Shown here one piece after another: positions 45,325 through 53,463 of a stretch of DNA of 64,000 nucleotides (position 1 is the stretch's first letter; each line of letters opens with the position of its first letter). The DNA is taken from NCBI RefSeq assembly GCF_019100495.1, contig NZ_JAHRVA010000002.1, positions 1 to 64,000 of the forward strand. The letters are read 5' to 3'. Under the pieces are notes generated by a model. It was given only the letters and a program-made list of their open reading frames with translations. It was not told the DNA's origin and searched no databases. A program made the translations under genes and the position numbers. The DNA comes from Falsochrobactrum tianjinense. Lineage in GTDB: Bacteria > Pseudomonadota > Alphaproteobacteria > Rhizobiales > Rhizobiaceae.

Positions 45325-46845
45325 TTAGTCTGCAAAAGCTTGATTGTTGAGCGCGGAAAAACTCTGCGTAAGGGCGGGATAAAGATTGCGATAGATGTCA
45401 TGCGCCTTGCGATAGATCTCCCCGGCTGCATTGTCGGCATGCTGGCGGGTCAACTCGCGCAATATGCCGGCTGCCTGTGTGGCGTCTTGCCAGATCCCGA
45501 CGCCGACGCCAGCAACCAGTGCCGCGCCAAAGGCGCCACCCTCTGCAGCGCCTTCTGTTGTCACCACATCGCAGCCGAACAGATCGGCCTGCATCTGCCG
45601 CCAGAGTGCCGATTTCGCACCGCCGCCAGACGCTTTGATGAGTGTGCCTTCAATGCCCATGTACTTCATCAACTCATGCATGTCGTAAAATGCATGGACG
45701 ACGCCTTCCATGACGGCACGTCCGATATCGCCGGAACCATGTCGGGCCGTCAGACCCACAAATGCGCCGCGCGCAAGCGGATCGGGATGCGGGCAGCGCT
45801 CGCCATTCAGATAGGGAAGAAACAGCAAGCCGCGCGCGCCGGGCCTGCTTGCGGCAGCAGCTTTTACGATGGTGTCGAAATCGAGCGCATCTTGCTGGCC
45901 TGCCTGCGACAGAACCGAACGAAGCCAGCCCATTGCACCGCCTGCGTTCAGCGAGACGCCCATCGCGTGCCACTTATCGGGAGCGACGTTGCAGAACATC
46001 TGGATGCGTCCGTCAGGGCTGGGGGCCGGGGCATCCAGAGCGGCTGCCAGTATTCCGGCAGTTCCGATGGTGGTCTGAAGCTCGCCGGGCGCAATCACGC
46101 CGGAGCCGATGGTCTGAATGACGCTATCGCCTCCGCCCCCGGCAACGGGTATACCAGCCGGAAGTCCGAACAATTGTGCACCGGTCGCGCTGAGGCGTCC
46201 CGAAATCTCGTGCGATTCATAGCAGCGCGGCAATAGCGATGGATCGATACCGATCTGTTCGATCAGTTCCGTCGCCCATTTGCGCTGCTTCACGTCAAAA
46301 AGGCCCGTTCCCGATGCATCGGATACTTCGGTCGCCATTTCGCCGGTGAGGATGAAACGCAGATAATCCTTGGGATTGAGGACATGGCGCAGCCGGGAAA
46401 ACAGTTCCGGCTCGTGATTCTTCATCCAGACAATCTTGCCGCCCGTATAGCCGACCAGCATGCGATTGCCTGTCTGGGCAATCAGCGCCTCAAGGCCACC
46501 GGCCTTTTTCGTGATTTCAGTCACCTCGGCGGCATTGCGCTGATCGTTCCACAGGATGGCGGGGCGCAGGACCTCTCCATTGGCGTCGAGCGGTGTCAGT
46601 CCGTGCATCTGACCAGACAGGCCGACGCAGAGCAATTCGACCCCTGGGCATTGCGCCATGGCTTGCGCAACGGCCTTGCGCGCGCCTTCGATCCAAAGGG
46701 AAGGGTCTTGCTCTGTCCAGCCCACTTGCGGCTGCGAAAGCCCGTAAGTGGCAGTGCTGGTTGCAAGAATATCGCCATCAATGGAGAGCAGGAGCGCCTT
46801 GCATCCCGAAGTTCCGATATCGATACCCAGAAGTGCCGAAGCCAT
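45325..46845 (-). CDS. xylB: FGGY carbohydrate kinase, xylulokinase-like
   Basis: 506 residues. The N-terminal ATPase-fold phosphate loop LGIDIGTSGCKALLLSIDG (~5-23), the substrate motif GLSGQMHGLTPLD (~75-87) and the second FGGY signature ALIKASGGGAKS..., with GGAFGAALVAGVGVG (~440-454), fit XylB closely (the MHG motif is typical of xylulokinases). It phosphorylates D-xylulose, giving xylulose 5-phosphate; a ribulokinase-like substrate cannot be excluded. The start at 46845 is 4 bp after the aldA stop; the upstream extension of the frame overlaps aldA and is ignored. Confidence 0.9.
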   Translation of the reverse strand: MASALLGIDIGTSGCKALLLSIDGDILATSTATYGLSQPQVGWTEQDPSLWIEGARKAVAQAMAQCPGVELLCVGLSGQMHGLTPLDANGEVLRPAILWNDQRNAAEVTEITKKAGGLEALIAQTGNRMLVGYTGGKIVWMKNHEPELFSRLRHVLNPKDYLRFILTGEMATEVSDASGTGLFDVKQRKWATELIEQIGIDPSLLPRCYESHEISGRLSATGAQLFGLPAGIPVAGGGGDSVIQTIGSGVIAPGELQTTIGTAGILAAALDAPAPSPDGRIQMFCNVAPDKWHAMGVSLNAGGAMGWLRSVLSQAGQQDALDFDTIVKAAAASRPGARGLLFLPYLNGERCPHPDPLARGAFVGLTARHGSGDIGRAVMEGVVHAFYDMHELMKYMGIEGTLIKASGGGAKSALWRQMQADLFGCDVVTTEGAAEGGAFGAALVAGVGVGIWQDATQAAGILRELTRQHADNAAGEIYRKAHDIYRNLYPALTQSFSALNNQAFAD

Positions 46846-46849
46846 GGTC

Positions 46850-48319
46850 TCAGGCTCCTGCGCCGTGGTGAAGGCGGATATGCTTGAAATTGAAATATTC
46901 CAGCAGTCCTTCGCGACCGTGTTCATAGCCGATGCCGCTTTGCTTGCGTCCGCCATAGGGCGCGTTCATGATGCCCGCATCGACATTGTTGATTGCGACA
47001 TTGCCGTAATCGAGTTCGGCGGAAAGCTGGTAAATTTCCTGCAAATCGCGCGCATAGACATAGGATGCGAGGCCATAGGGCGTGTCATTGGCAAGCGTCG
47101 TGGCTTCTTCCAGCGTGTCGAAGGGGGCAACGCCCACCAGAGGACCGAAAGTCTCTTCGCTCATGACCTTCATGGCGTGGGTGCAATCGGCAACGATGGT
47201 TGGCTGGAAGAAGAAACCTTTCGCAAACTCATCGCCTTCCGGTGCCTTGCCACCGGTAATCAGGCGCGCGCCCTTGTCGAGTGCGTCGGCAAGGTGCTCA
47301 TGCGTCTTCTTGAGCGGATCGGCGGACGCCATCGAGCCGATATCCGCGCCGGGGTTCAGAAGGCCATCGCCAATGGTCAGCCCACCGGCGGCCTGTGCGA
47401 ATTTTTCGAGGAAGCTGCTGTAAAGCGGACGGGCTACATAGATGCGATTGATGGCAATGCAAATCTGTCCCATATTGCGGAAGGAGCGGCGCGCCGCACC
47501 CTTGACAGCCGCATCGATATCCGCGCTTTGGGTGATGATCAGCGGACAATTGCCGCCCAGTTCCAGCGACAGGCGCTTGACTGTGGGGCAGGAACGCTGA
47601 ATCTGCAATCCAACCGCGCTCGAACCGGTGAAGGCGATCTTGTCGACGTCGGGATGTTCCACCAGTGCCTGTCCGACGATCGACCCCTTGCCCGTCAGGA
47701 CATTGACCACACCGGCGGGAATGCCCGCCTCGGCCACTTTTTCGGCAATGGCAAGCGCGGTGAAAGGAGTGAGTTCGGCAGGCTTGATGATGATGGTGCA
47801 ACCAGCGGCGACACTGGCGCAAAGCTTCCAGCCAATCAGTTCGGCGGGATAATTCCATGGGGTGATCGCGCCAACGACGCCTATGGGTTCGCGAATGACC
47901 TGGCTCTGATAGCCATTCTGATCGTTTGGAACGATCTCGCCCAGAACGCGCACGGCTTCTTCGGCATAGAAATGGCAGGCTTCAGCAAGCTTGAGGATCT
48001 CGCCTTTGGCTTCATTGAGCGGCTTGCCCTGTTCCAGCGTCATGATATGCGCCATACGTTGTGCGTCGGCGGTGATTGCGTCACCGAGTCTGTGCAGAGC
48101 CTGAGAACGCGTTTTAGCAGGGACGCGTGACCATTGACGGAAAGCGGTACGGGCGCTGGTAACAGCCTGTTCGATTTCGTCGACCGTTGTCTCCGCAGTC
48201 TGTCCGATGACTTGATCGCGGGCCGGGTTTTTCACATCATTGCGCCCGCCGCGCCCTTCAATGAATTTCCCGTCAATGAACAATTTGCCATCGAGTTGTG
48301 ACAGGGTTACGTCCGTCAT
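46850..48319 (-). CDS. aldA: Aldehyde dehydrogenase (AldA: lactaldehyde/glycolaldehyde type)
   Basis: 489 residues, NAD-dependent aldehyde dehydrogenase. The catalytic Cys is in MGQICIAINRIYV (~280), the general-base Glu in LELGGNCPLII (~248), and the Rossmann FTGSSAVGLQI motif lies ~225. Similarity is to AldA, which oxidises glycolaldehyde or lactaldehyde to glycolate or lactate. It is the first gene of a five-gene operon. Operator copy c lies 55-72 bp upstream. With dld (D-lactate or glycolate oxidation) it suggests that C2-C3 aldehydes arise in the pathway. Confidence 0.88.
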   Translation of the reverse strand: MTDVTLSQLDGKLFIDGKFIEGRGGRNDVKNPARDQVIGQTAETTVDEIEQAVTSARTAFRQWSRVPAKTRSQALHRLGDAITADAQRMAHIMTLEQGKPLNEAKGEILKLAEACHFYAEEAVRVLGEIVPNDQNGYQSQVIREPIGVVGAITPWNYPAELIGWKLCASVAAGCTIIIKPAELTPFTALAIAEKVAEAGIPAGVVNVLTGKGSIVGQALVEHPDVDKIAFTGSSAVGLQIQRSCPTVKRLSLELGGNCPLIITQSADIDAAVKGAARRSFRNMGQICIAINRIYVARPLYSSFLEKFAQAAGGLTIGDGLLNPGADIGSMASADPLKKTHEHLADALDKGARLITGGKAPEGDEFAKGFFFQPTIVADCTHAMKVMSEETFGPLVGVAPFDTLEEATTLANDTPYGLASYVYARDLQEIYQLSAELDYGNVAINNVDAGIMNAPYGGRKQSGIGYEHGREGLLEYFNFKHIRLHHGAGA

Positions 48320-48373
48320 ATATTCCTCCGCGCTATTCTCAAGCAGTCAGGTCGTCTGTTGGGCCTCATGAAA

Positions 48374-48391
48374 TATAGCATAACTACATAT
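48374..48391. promoter_or_regulatory. Proposed RpiR operator, copy c
   Basis: TATAGCATAACTACATAT, 55 bp upstream of the aldA start; keeps TAG at one end and ACTACATA at the other with the same spacing as copies a and e. Confidence 0.55.
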
Positions 48392-48532
48392 CAAGAGAAC
48401 CGCAATTCACCAATCCTGAAAAATAACAAAAATTACATGGACTGATTAATATCATTAATTTCAAATACTTGCGCATAAATTGCTGAGGCTTTGGCTAAAA
48501 TCGCCTGATCGTCATGAGTCAGGGCGGTGCTT
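48392..48532. other. Centre of the aldA/SDR divergent intergenic region
   Basis: AT-rich sequence between operator copies c and d. It presumably holds the divergent promoters; no gene or structured RNA is evident. Confidence 0.35.
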
Positions 48533-48550
48533 ATATGTAGTGGTAGAACT
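48533..48550. promoter_or_regulatory. Proposed RpiR operator, copy d (half-site)
   Basis: ATATGTAGTGGTAGAACT; in reverse complement it retains ACTACATAT, but its other half is degenerate. It lies 47 bp from copy e (start to start). Confidence 0.4.
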
Positions 48551-48579
48551 TTCGTACTTGACGAAATAGCGGTTCATTC

Positions 48580-48597
48580 AATAGTTTTACTACATAC
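48580..48597. promoter_or_regulatory. Proposed RpiR operator, copy e
   Basis: AATAGTTTTACTACATAC, the clearest copy, with inverted repeat TAGT-TTT-ACTA. It ends 3 bases before the ribosome binding site GGAGGAGG of the leader ORF, so bound protein would block transcript elongation or initiation there. Confidence 0.6.
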
Positions 48598-48609
48598 GTT
48601 GGAGGAGGC

Positions 48610-48708
48610 ATGATCCCCCGATTCTCACGAAGGAGTGTGTGCCGGATGTCTTATTGCAGACTACAATGGCGCAAAAGAGGTGTCCGTCCCGTTCTTCGAT
48701 CTATCTGA
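48610..48708 (+). CDS. Candidate 32-residue leader peptide upstream of the SDR
   Basis: ATG at 48610 is preceded by GGAGGAGG (48601-48607 region), the best ribosome binding site near this promoter. The frame encodes 32 residues beginning MIPRFSRRSVCRMSYCR and ending VRPVLRSI, rich in Arg with two Cys. It stops at TGA 48706-48708, 33 bp before the SDR start and in the same frame as the SDR, which itself has only a weak GGAT-type site. It may be a regulatory leader, a small protein, or couple SDR translation by reinitiation. Too short for standard gene callers; unproven. Confidence 0.4.
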   Translation: MIPRFSRRSVCRMSYCRLQWRKRGVRPVLRSI

Positions 48709-48741
48709 ACAGATCAGTGCAATTCATATTGGATAAAACAG

Positions 48742-49494
48742 ATGACATATCGTGCGAAAATGGATTTGAACGGGCGGCTTGCACTCGTTACGGGTGCTGG
48801 TCAGGGAATTGGAGCGGCCTGTGCGCAGGCGCTGGCTGAAACTGGCGCGACGGTAATCTGCACGGACATCGATCTGGCGCGCGCCGCAAATACGGCAAAC
48901 AGCATCGGCGGCAGCGCCACGGCCCGTCAACTCGATGTGACCGACACCAGCGGGCTGAATGCGCTGGCAGTCGAACTGCCGCCTCTCGATATTCTTGTCT
49001 GCAATGCGGGTATTGTCACCAACGTGCCTGCCGAAGATATGAGCGATGAGGACTGGGATCGCGTCATTGAGGTCAATTTGAGCGGCGTGTTCCGCACATG
49101 CCGCGCCTTTGGCCGCCGAATGCTGGAGCAGGGCCGGGGATCGATCATCAATATCGGCTCCATGTCGGCGACGATCGTCAATGTGCCGCAGCCGCAATGT
49201 CATTATAATGCCTCGAAAGCCGGTGTACATCATTTGACACGCTCGCTTGCGGTTGAATGGGCCAGACGTGGCGTGCGGGTCAATGCTGTCGCGCCGACCT
49301 ATATCGAAACGCCTTTGCTGCAAAGTCTGGAAAGCCAGGCCGGACTGATCGACCGCTGGCTTGATCTCACTCCTGCGGGGCGCATGGGCAAGTCCGAAGA
49401 AGTCGCGTCGATTGTACAGTTTCTGGCCTCGGATGCGTCAAGCCTGATGACCGGGTCCATCGTCACTGCGGATGCGGGCTATACGAGCATATAG
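48742..49494 (+). CDS. SDR-family polyol/sugar dehydrogenase
   Basis: 250 residues, classical short-chain dehydrogenase: cofactor motif TGAGQGIGAACA (~17-28), Asp after beta-2 (CTDIDLA) favouring NAD, NNAG-equivalent CNAG (~85-88), catalytic Ser in NIGSMSATIVN (~138) and HYNASKAG (Tyr/Lys, ~154-161). The phrase SMSATIVNVPQPQ and the C-terminal VTADAGYTSI resemble galactitol/arabinitol-type polyol dehydrogenases. It is divergent from aldA-xylB and shares the proposed operators, so it probably oxidises a pentitol to the ketose that XylB phosphorylates. MDLNGRL six codons later is an alternative start. Confidence 0.87.
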   Translation: MTYRAKMDLNGRLALVTGAGQGIGAACAQALAETGATVICTDIDLARAANTANSIGGSATARQLDVTDTSGLNALAVELPPLDILVCNAGIVTNVPAEDMSDEDWDRVIEVNLSGVFRTCRAFGRRMLEQGRGSIINIGSMSATIVNVPQPQCHYNASKAGVHHLTRSLAVEWARRGVRVNAVAPTYIETPLLQSLESQAGLIDRWLDLTPAGRMGKSEEVASIVQFLASDASSLMTGSIVTADAGYTSI

Positions 49495-49634
49495 GGCTGC
49501 CTATTGGCCTGCTCGAACAGGCGGGGTTGAGGTAAAATCGCTAGGTTCGACAACTTATCCCTTTAGTAAAAGCATCGAGGCGTTTAAACGTGCCGATGCG
49601 ACACATCCCCAGGATGTCAGAATACAGATCGCAA

Positions 49635-49650
49635 TGCGATAATTATCGCA
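49635..49650. promoter_or_regulatory. Perfect 16-bp palindrome upstream of dioxovalerate dehydrogenase
   Basis: TGCGATAATTATCGCA is fully self-complementary and lies 13 bp before the start codon, directly in front of the GAAAGGAAG ribosome site. A repressor bound here would block the gene; no regulator gene is adjacent. Confidence 0.6.
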
Positions 49651-49663
49651 GAAAGGAAGAATA

Positions 49664-51175
49664 ATGAGCTGGAAACCCCATGGAAGCCATCTGATTGCCG
49701 GTGAATGGGTTGCAGGCGAGAAGACTTTCGCATCTTCGCCTGCGACGGGGCCGTCATATGAGTTTGCCGTTGGTACGCCCGAGCTTGTGGCTCGCGCCTG
49801 CGAGGCGGCGGAAGATGCGTTCTGGACTTACGGCTACACATCCCGCGAAGAGCGTGCCGCATTTCTGGAGGCAATTGCCGACGAGATCGAGGCCCGCGCT
49901 GCTGCCATTACGGAAATCGGTACACAGGAAAGCGGCTTGCCAGCTGGACGGCTTGAAGGCGAACGCGGCCGCACGACCGGCCAGCTTCGGCTTTTCGCCC
50001 AGCATATCCGCAAGGGCGAATATCTCGACCATCGCGTGGATGAGGCGCAGCCGGATCGCAAGCCCGCGCCGCGTCCGGAAATCCGCATGATCGAGCGCCC
50101 GGTGGGCCCAATTGCCGTGTTCGGCGCTTCCAATTTCCCGCTGGCATTCTCCACCGCTGGCGGTGACACGGCAGCAGCGCTTGCCGCAGGTTGCCCAGTG
50201 GTCGTCAAGGGGCATTCCGCCCATCCGGGAACCGGCGAGATCGTTGCCGAGGCCGTTCTGGCTGCAATCGAGAAGACTGGCATGCCCAAGGGCGTGTTCA
50301 GCCTGATCCAGGGCGGTGACCGCAAGGTCGGTGAGGCACTGGTCACCCATCCGCTGATCAAGGCGGTCGGCTTTACCGGCTCGCTTGGCGGTGGGCGCGC
50401 TTTGTTCAATCTTTGCGCGCAGCGCCCGGAACCAATCCCCTTCTTTGGCGAACTGGGCTCGGTCAACCCGATGTTCCTGCTGCCGGAAGCGATCAAGGCA
50501 CGCGCAACCTCGCTTGGCGAGGGCTGGGCGGGCTCACTCACCATGGGCGCGGGACAGTTCTGCACCAATCCGGGTATTGCCGTCGTGATCGATGGCGCGG
50601 ATGCGGACAGTTTTGTGGCCTCGACCCGCGATGCGCTCGAAAAGGTCGGACCACAGATCATGCTCACCGACGGTATCGCCAAGGCCTATCAGGACGGCAA
50701 GGCGCATTTCGACAGTCGTAATTCGGTGAAGCCGGTTCTGACCACTGAAAGCAAGGGTCGCGAAGCTTCGCCGAACCTCTATGAGACGACGGGCGAAGCA
50801 TTCCTCGAAGATGATTCGCTGAGCGAAGAAGTATTCGGTCCGCTGGGCGTCGTCGTGCGCGTCAACTCCGTGGATGACATGGTTCGTCTCGCCAAGGGCT
50901 TCGATGGTCAGTTGACGGCAACCTTGCATATGGACGAAGGCGACGCGCCGGCGGCCCGTAAGCTGCTTCCGGTGCTGGAACGCAAGGCCGGACGCGTATT
51001 GGCCAACGGCTTCCCGACTGGCGTGGAAGTTGGAGAGGCCATGGTGCATGGTGGTCCTTACCCGGCCAGCACCAATTTTGGCGCGACCAGCGTCGGAACG
51101 CTGTCCATCCGCCGTTTTCTGCGTCCTGTCAGCTATCAGAACTTTCCGGCTGACGTCCTCCCGCAAGACGTCTGA
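49664..51175 (+). CDS. 2,5-dioxovalerate (alpha-ketoglutarate semialdehyde) dehydrogenase
   Basis: 503-residue NADP-preferring aldehyde dehydrogenase of the KGSADH group. It oxidises alpha-ketoglutarate semialdehyde to 2-oxoglutarate at the end of non-phosphorylative pentose, glucarate/galactarate or hydroxyproline routes. Catalytic Glu in PFFGELGSVNPMF (~263) and Cys in MGAGQFCTNPGIA (~303) are present, and GASNFPLAFSTAGGDTAAALAAG (split, ~152-175) is characteristic of the group. GAAAGGAAG precedes the start by 6 nt. It is monocistronic with its own palindromic operator; the rest of the pathway is not in the window. Confidence 0.92.
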   Translation: MSWKPHGSHLIAGEWVAGEKTFASSPATGPSYEFAVGTPELVARACEAAEDAFWTYGYTSREERAAFLEAIADEIEARAAAITEIGTQESGLPAGRLEGERGRTTGQLRLFAQHIRKGEYLDHRVDEAQPDRKPAPRPEIRMIERPVGPIAVFGASNFPLAFSTAGGDTAAALAAGCPVVVKGHSAHPGTGEIVAEAVLAAIEKTGMPKGVFSLIQGGDRKVGEALVTHPLIKAVGFTGSLGGGRALFNLCAQRPEPIPFFGELGSVNPMFLLPEAIKARATSLGEGWAGSLTMGAGQFCTNPGIAVVIDGADADSFVASTRDALEKVGPQIMLTDGIAKAYQDGKAHFDSRNSVKPVLTTESKGREASPNLYETTGEAFLEDDSLSEEVFGPLGVVVRVNSVDDMVRLAKGFDGQLTATLHMDEGDAPAARKLLPVLERKAGRVLANGFPTGVEVGEAMVHGGPYPASTNFGATSVGTLSIRRFLRPVSYQNFPADVLPQDV

Positions 51176-51594
51176 AGCGCGGCTCCCGTTCTCGCACATA
51201 TGGGAATAGGTAAAATATGATCAGGACGGCCTATCCTTTCAGCAAGGGTGGGCCGTCCTATATCTACTTTCAAGCATTTACGGGGTATATATGATCACCA
51301 TGAAACCCGGTTTTATCAATTAATATGGTTCCATAATGGGACTCATGCTAACGATGCTGTGATTGATATGATTTTACCGTTACACATCACAGCACAGACG
51401 CGATTTGTCAGGCTCCGGCGCATTTTTCGAAGCATGAACGGCTTTTGGAGAATGGAAAATGATGCGCGTTGGGTCAGGAATTGGAGATGCCGATTTGGCC
51501 AAGCGGGATCCGAAACTGTTTGTCTTCGTTACATCGATCGGGCCTTTGTCGGCACTTTTAGTTTTCTCTCGTTGATGGCTTGGGGCGGATGCGC
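51176..51594. other. Gene-free region with terminator hairpin
   Basis: About 420 bp between the dioxovalerate dehydrogenase and capD-like genes. It starts with a hairpin (51223-51259); the remainder is AT-richer and covered by a 116-codon frame with no protein character. No RNA gene recognised. Confidence 0.4.
51223..51259 (+). terminator. Hairpin downstream of dioxovalerate dehydrogenase
   Basis: AGGACGGCC and GGCCGTCCT are exact 9-bp arms; the inner part ATCCTT/AAGGGT extends the stem. It lies 48 bp after the stop codon. Confidence 0.55.
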
Positions 51595-53463
51595 ATGAAT
51601 TTTGGATGTTTTTGGCACAGGCTGGCATTGCTGCCGCGCCGTGCCAAGCAGATCATCTTGCTGCTGAGCGATTTCGCTCTGTTATTGCTCAGCGCCTATC
51701 TCGCTTTTGTCATACGTCTTGGCTTTGTTTTCGTTCCGACAAATACGCAATTCTTTCTTATTCTGATAGCGCCGGTTCTGGCCGTTCCGGTCTTCGTCCG
51801 GTTTGGCCTCTATCGGGCCATTATCCGCTATCTGGCTGAGCGATCCATATGGCCGATCTTTCAGGCTACGGCCATTTCCGCCCTTTTCTGGGTGGCTCTG
51901 GTCTTTCTTATGGAGCTTTCTGGTGGTACAGGATTACCGCGTTCCGTTCCTCTGCTTTACTGGCTTTTGAGTACGGTGCTGATTTCGGCCAGCCGTTTTG
52001 GCGCAAAATGGCTGTTGCGAAACGCTGAAACGCACAAGACCTATTCGAGCGCGGCACTTATCATAGGTGTAGGCGAGGCGGCACGCCAGCTTGCGGTCGC
52101 GCTCCGAAGCCACAGTGATACGCGTGTGATCGGTTTTGTCGATCCAGACGAACAACTCACCGGTATGGATATTGTGGGTCTACGCGTATATGGCACTGAG
52201 CAGATTCCAAACCTGATCGAGAATTTCGGCATTGATCAGGTTCTGATCTCGGAGCCGGGGCTTACGCAGCAGCAAAGGCAGCATTTTGCCCGCCTTCTGG
52301 GCCGGTTGGCGGTTAATACCCGCATTCTCCCACCCATTGCCGACCTGACGGCTGGAAAATATCTGGTCAGCGCCCTGCGCAATATCGAGATTGACGATCT
52401 GCTTGGACGTTCGCCCGTTCCACCGGACGACGATCTGCTGCGTGAGGTGGTCGAAGGTCGCCGCATCATGGTGACGGGCGCGGGTGGATCGATCGGCAGC
52501 CAGCTTTGCCGCACCATCGCTCGACGCAACCCCGCATGTATAGTTGTTTTCGAGCAGAGTGAATTCGCGCTTTACCAGATTGACAGGCAATTGCGGGAGA
52601 TCGCGCTTTGCCCTGTCGTACCGGTCCTCGGTTCCGTGAGTGACCGGTTATGTATCGAAAAGGCGATCCGTGATCATCGCGTCGACACCGTCTACCACTG
52701 CGCGGCTTATAAACATGTGCCGCTGGTCGAGAAAAACCCGCTAATCGGCATTTACAACAATGTTTTTGGCACTTTGGAAGTTGCCGCTGCAGCCCTTGCC
52801 ACGGATGTGGAACGCATGGTGCTGATCTCATCGGACAAAGCCGTACGGCCCACCAATATCATGGGTGCGACGAAACGCTGGGCCGAGCTGGTGGTCTATT
52901 ATCACGGCCTGCTGGCCGCGGAAGCTGGCAAGCAGAAATTGTTCTATTCCGTCCGTTTCGGCAATGTGCTCGGTTCCAACGGCTCGGTCGTGCCGCTCTT
53001 TCGCGAGCAGATCACCCAGGGCGGGCCGGTGACTCTGACGCATAAGGATATGACGCGCTATTTCATGTCCATCAAGGAAGCGGCGGAATTGATTGTTCAG
53101 TCGGGTGCTATCGCAGAATCGGGCGATACGGTTCTGCTTGAGATGGGCGATCCGGTGAAAATCATCGATCTGGCTGAAAACATGATACTTTTGGCGGGGC
53201 TTACCGTCCGCAACGAGGAAAATCCGCAAGGTGACATCGCCATTGAGGTGACAGGTGTCCGTGAAGGCGAGAAGATGTATGAAGAACTCTTCTATGACCC
53301 TTCGCATGTACAGGCGACACGCCATCCCAAGATCATGCGCGCGCCGAAGGGCAAGAAGGCAGATGTCGATGTGCCTGCAAGCTTGGATGCGCTGCGCGCC
53401 GCGATGGAAAGTGGCGATATTGATGCAATCCGCAAGGTGTTGTTTGGCGTCATAGCTTCTTGA
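51595..53463 (+). CDS. CapD/WbpM-type nucleotide-sugar 4,6-dehydratase
   Basis: 622 residues. N-terminal four spans (~15-125) are followed by a CoA-binding-like Rossmann domain (~135-260; AALIIGVGEAARQLAVAL), then the SDR catalytic domain with TGAGGSIGSQLCR (~294-306), CAAYKHVPLVEKNP and the active-site block SSDKAVRPTNIMGATKR (~405-421), where Met replaces the usual Tyr as in WbpM/PglF. These enzymes convert UDP-GlcNAc to the 4-keto-6-deoxy sugar for O-antigen or capsule. Start at 51595 follows GGGGCGG; ATG at 51589 is also possible. Its C-terminus overlaps the converging WecA-like gene by 14 bp. Confidence 0.92.
   Translation: MNFGCFWHRLALLPRRAKQIILLLSDFALLLLSAYLAFVIRLGFVFVPTNTQFFLILIAPVLAVPVFVRFGLYRAIIRYLAERSIWPIFQATAISALFWVALVFLMELSGGTGLPRSVPLLYWLLSTVLISASRFGAKWLLRNAETHKTYSSAALIIGVGEAARQLAVALRSHSDTRVIGFVDPDEQLTGMDIVGLRVYGTEQIPNLIENFGIDQVLISEPGLTQQQRQHFARLLGRLAVNTRILPPIADLTAGKYLVSALRNIEIDDLLGRSPVPPDDDLLREVVEGRRIMVTGAGGSIGSQLCRTIARRNPACIVVFEQSEFALYQIDRQLREIALCPVVPVLGSVSDRLCIEKAIRDHRVDTVYHCAAYKHVPLVEKNPLIGIYNNVFGTLEVAAAALATDVERMVLISSDKAVRPTNIMGATKRWAELVVYYHGLLAAEAGKQKLFYSVRFGNVLGSNGSVVPLFREQITQGGPVTLTHKDMTRYFMSIKEAAELIVQSGAIAESGDTVLLEMGDPVKIIDLAENMILLAGLTVRNEENPQGDIAIEVTGVREGEKMYEELFYDPSHVQATRHPKIMRAPKGKKADVDVPASLDALRAAMESGDIDAIRKVLFGVIAS

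Noticed and set aside
46748-48130. 460-codon plus-strand open frame
   Set aside because: It is antisense to aldA, whose catalytic Cys and Glu motifs are intact; no ribosome site or recognisable domain on the plus strand.
48639-48839. 66-codon frame overlapping the SDR start
   Set aside because: Runs into the SDR gene in another frame; the in-frame leader ORF at 48610 has a far better ribosome site.
51248-51598. 116-codon frame before the CapD-type gene
   Set aside because: Weak start, low-complexity content and no family resemblance; probably chance in an intergenic region.
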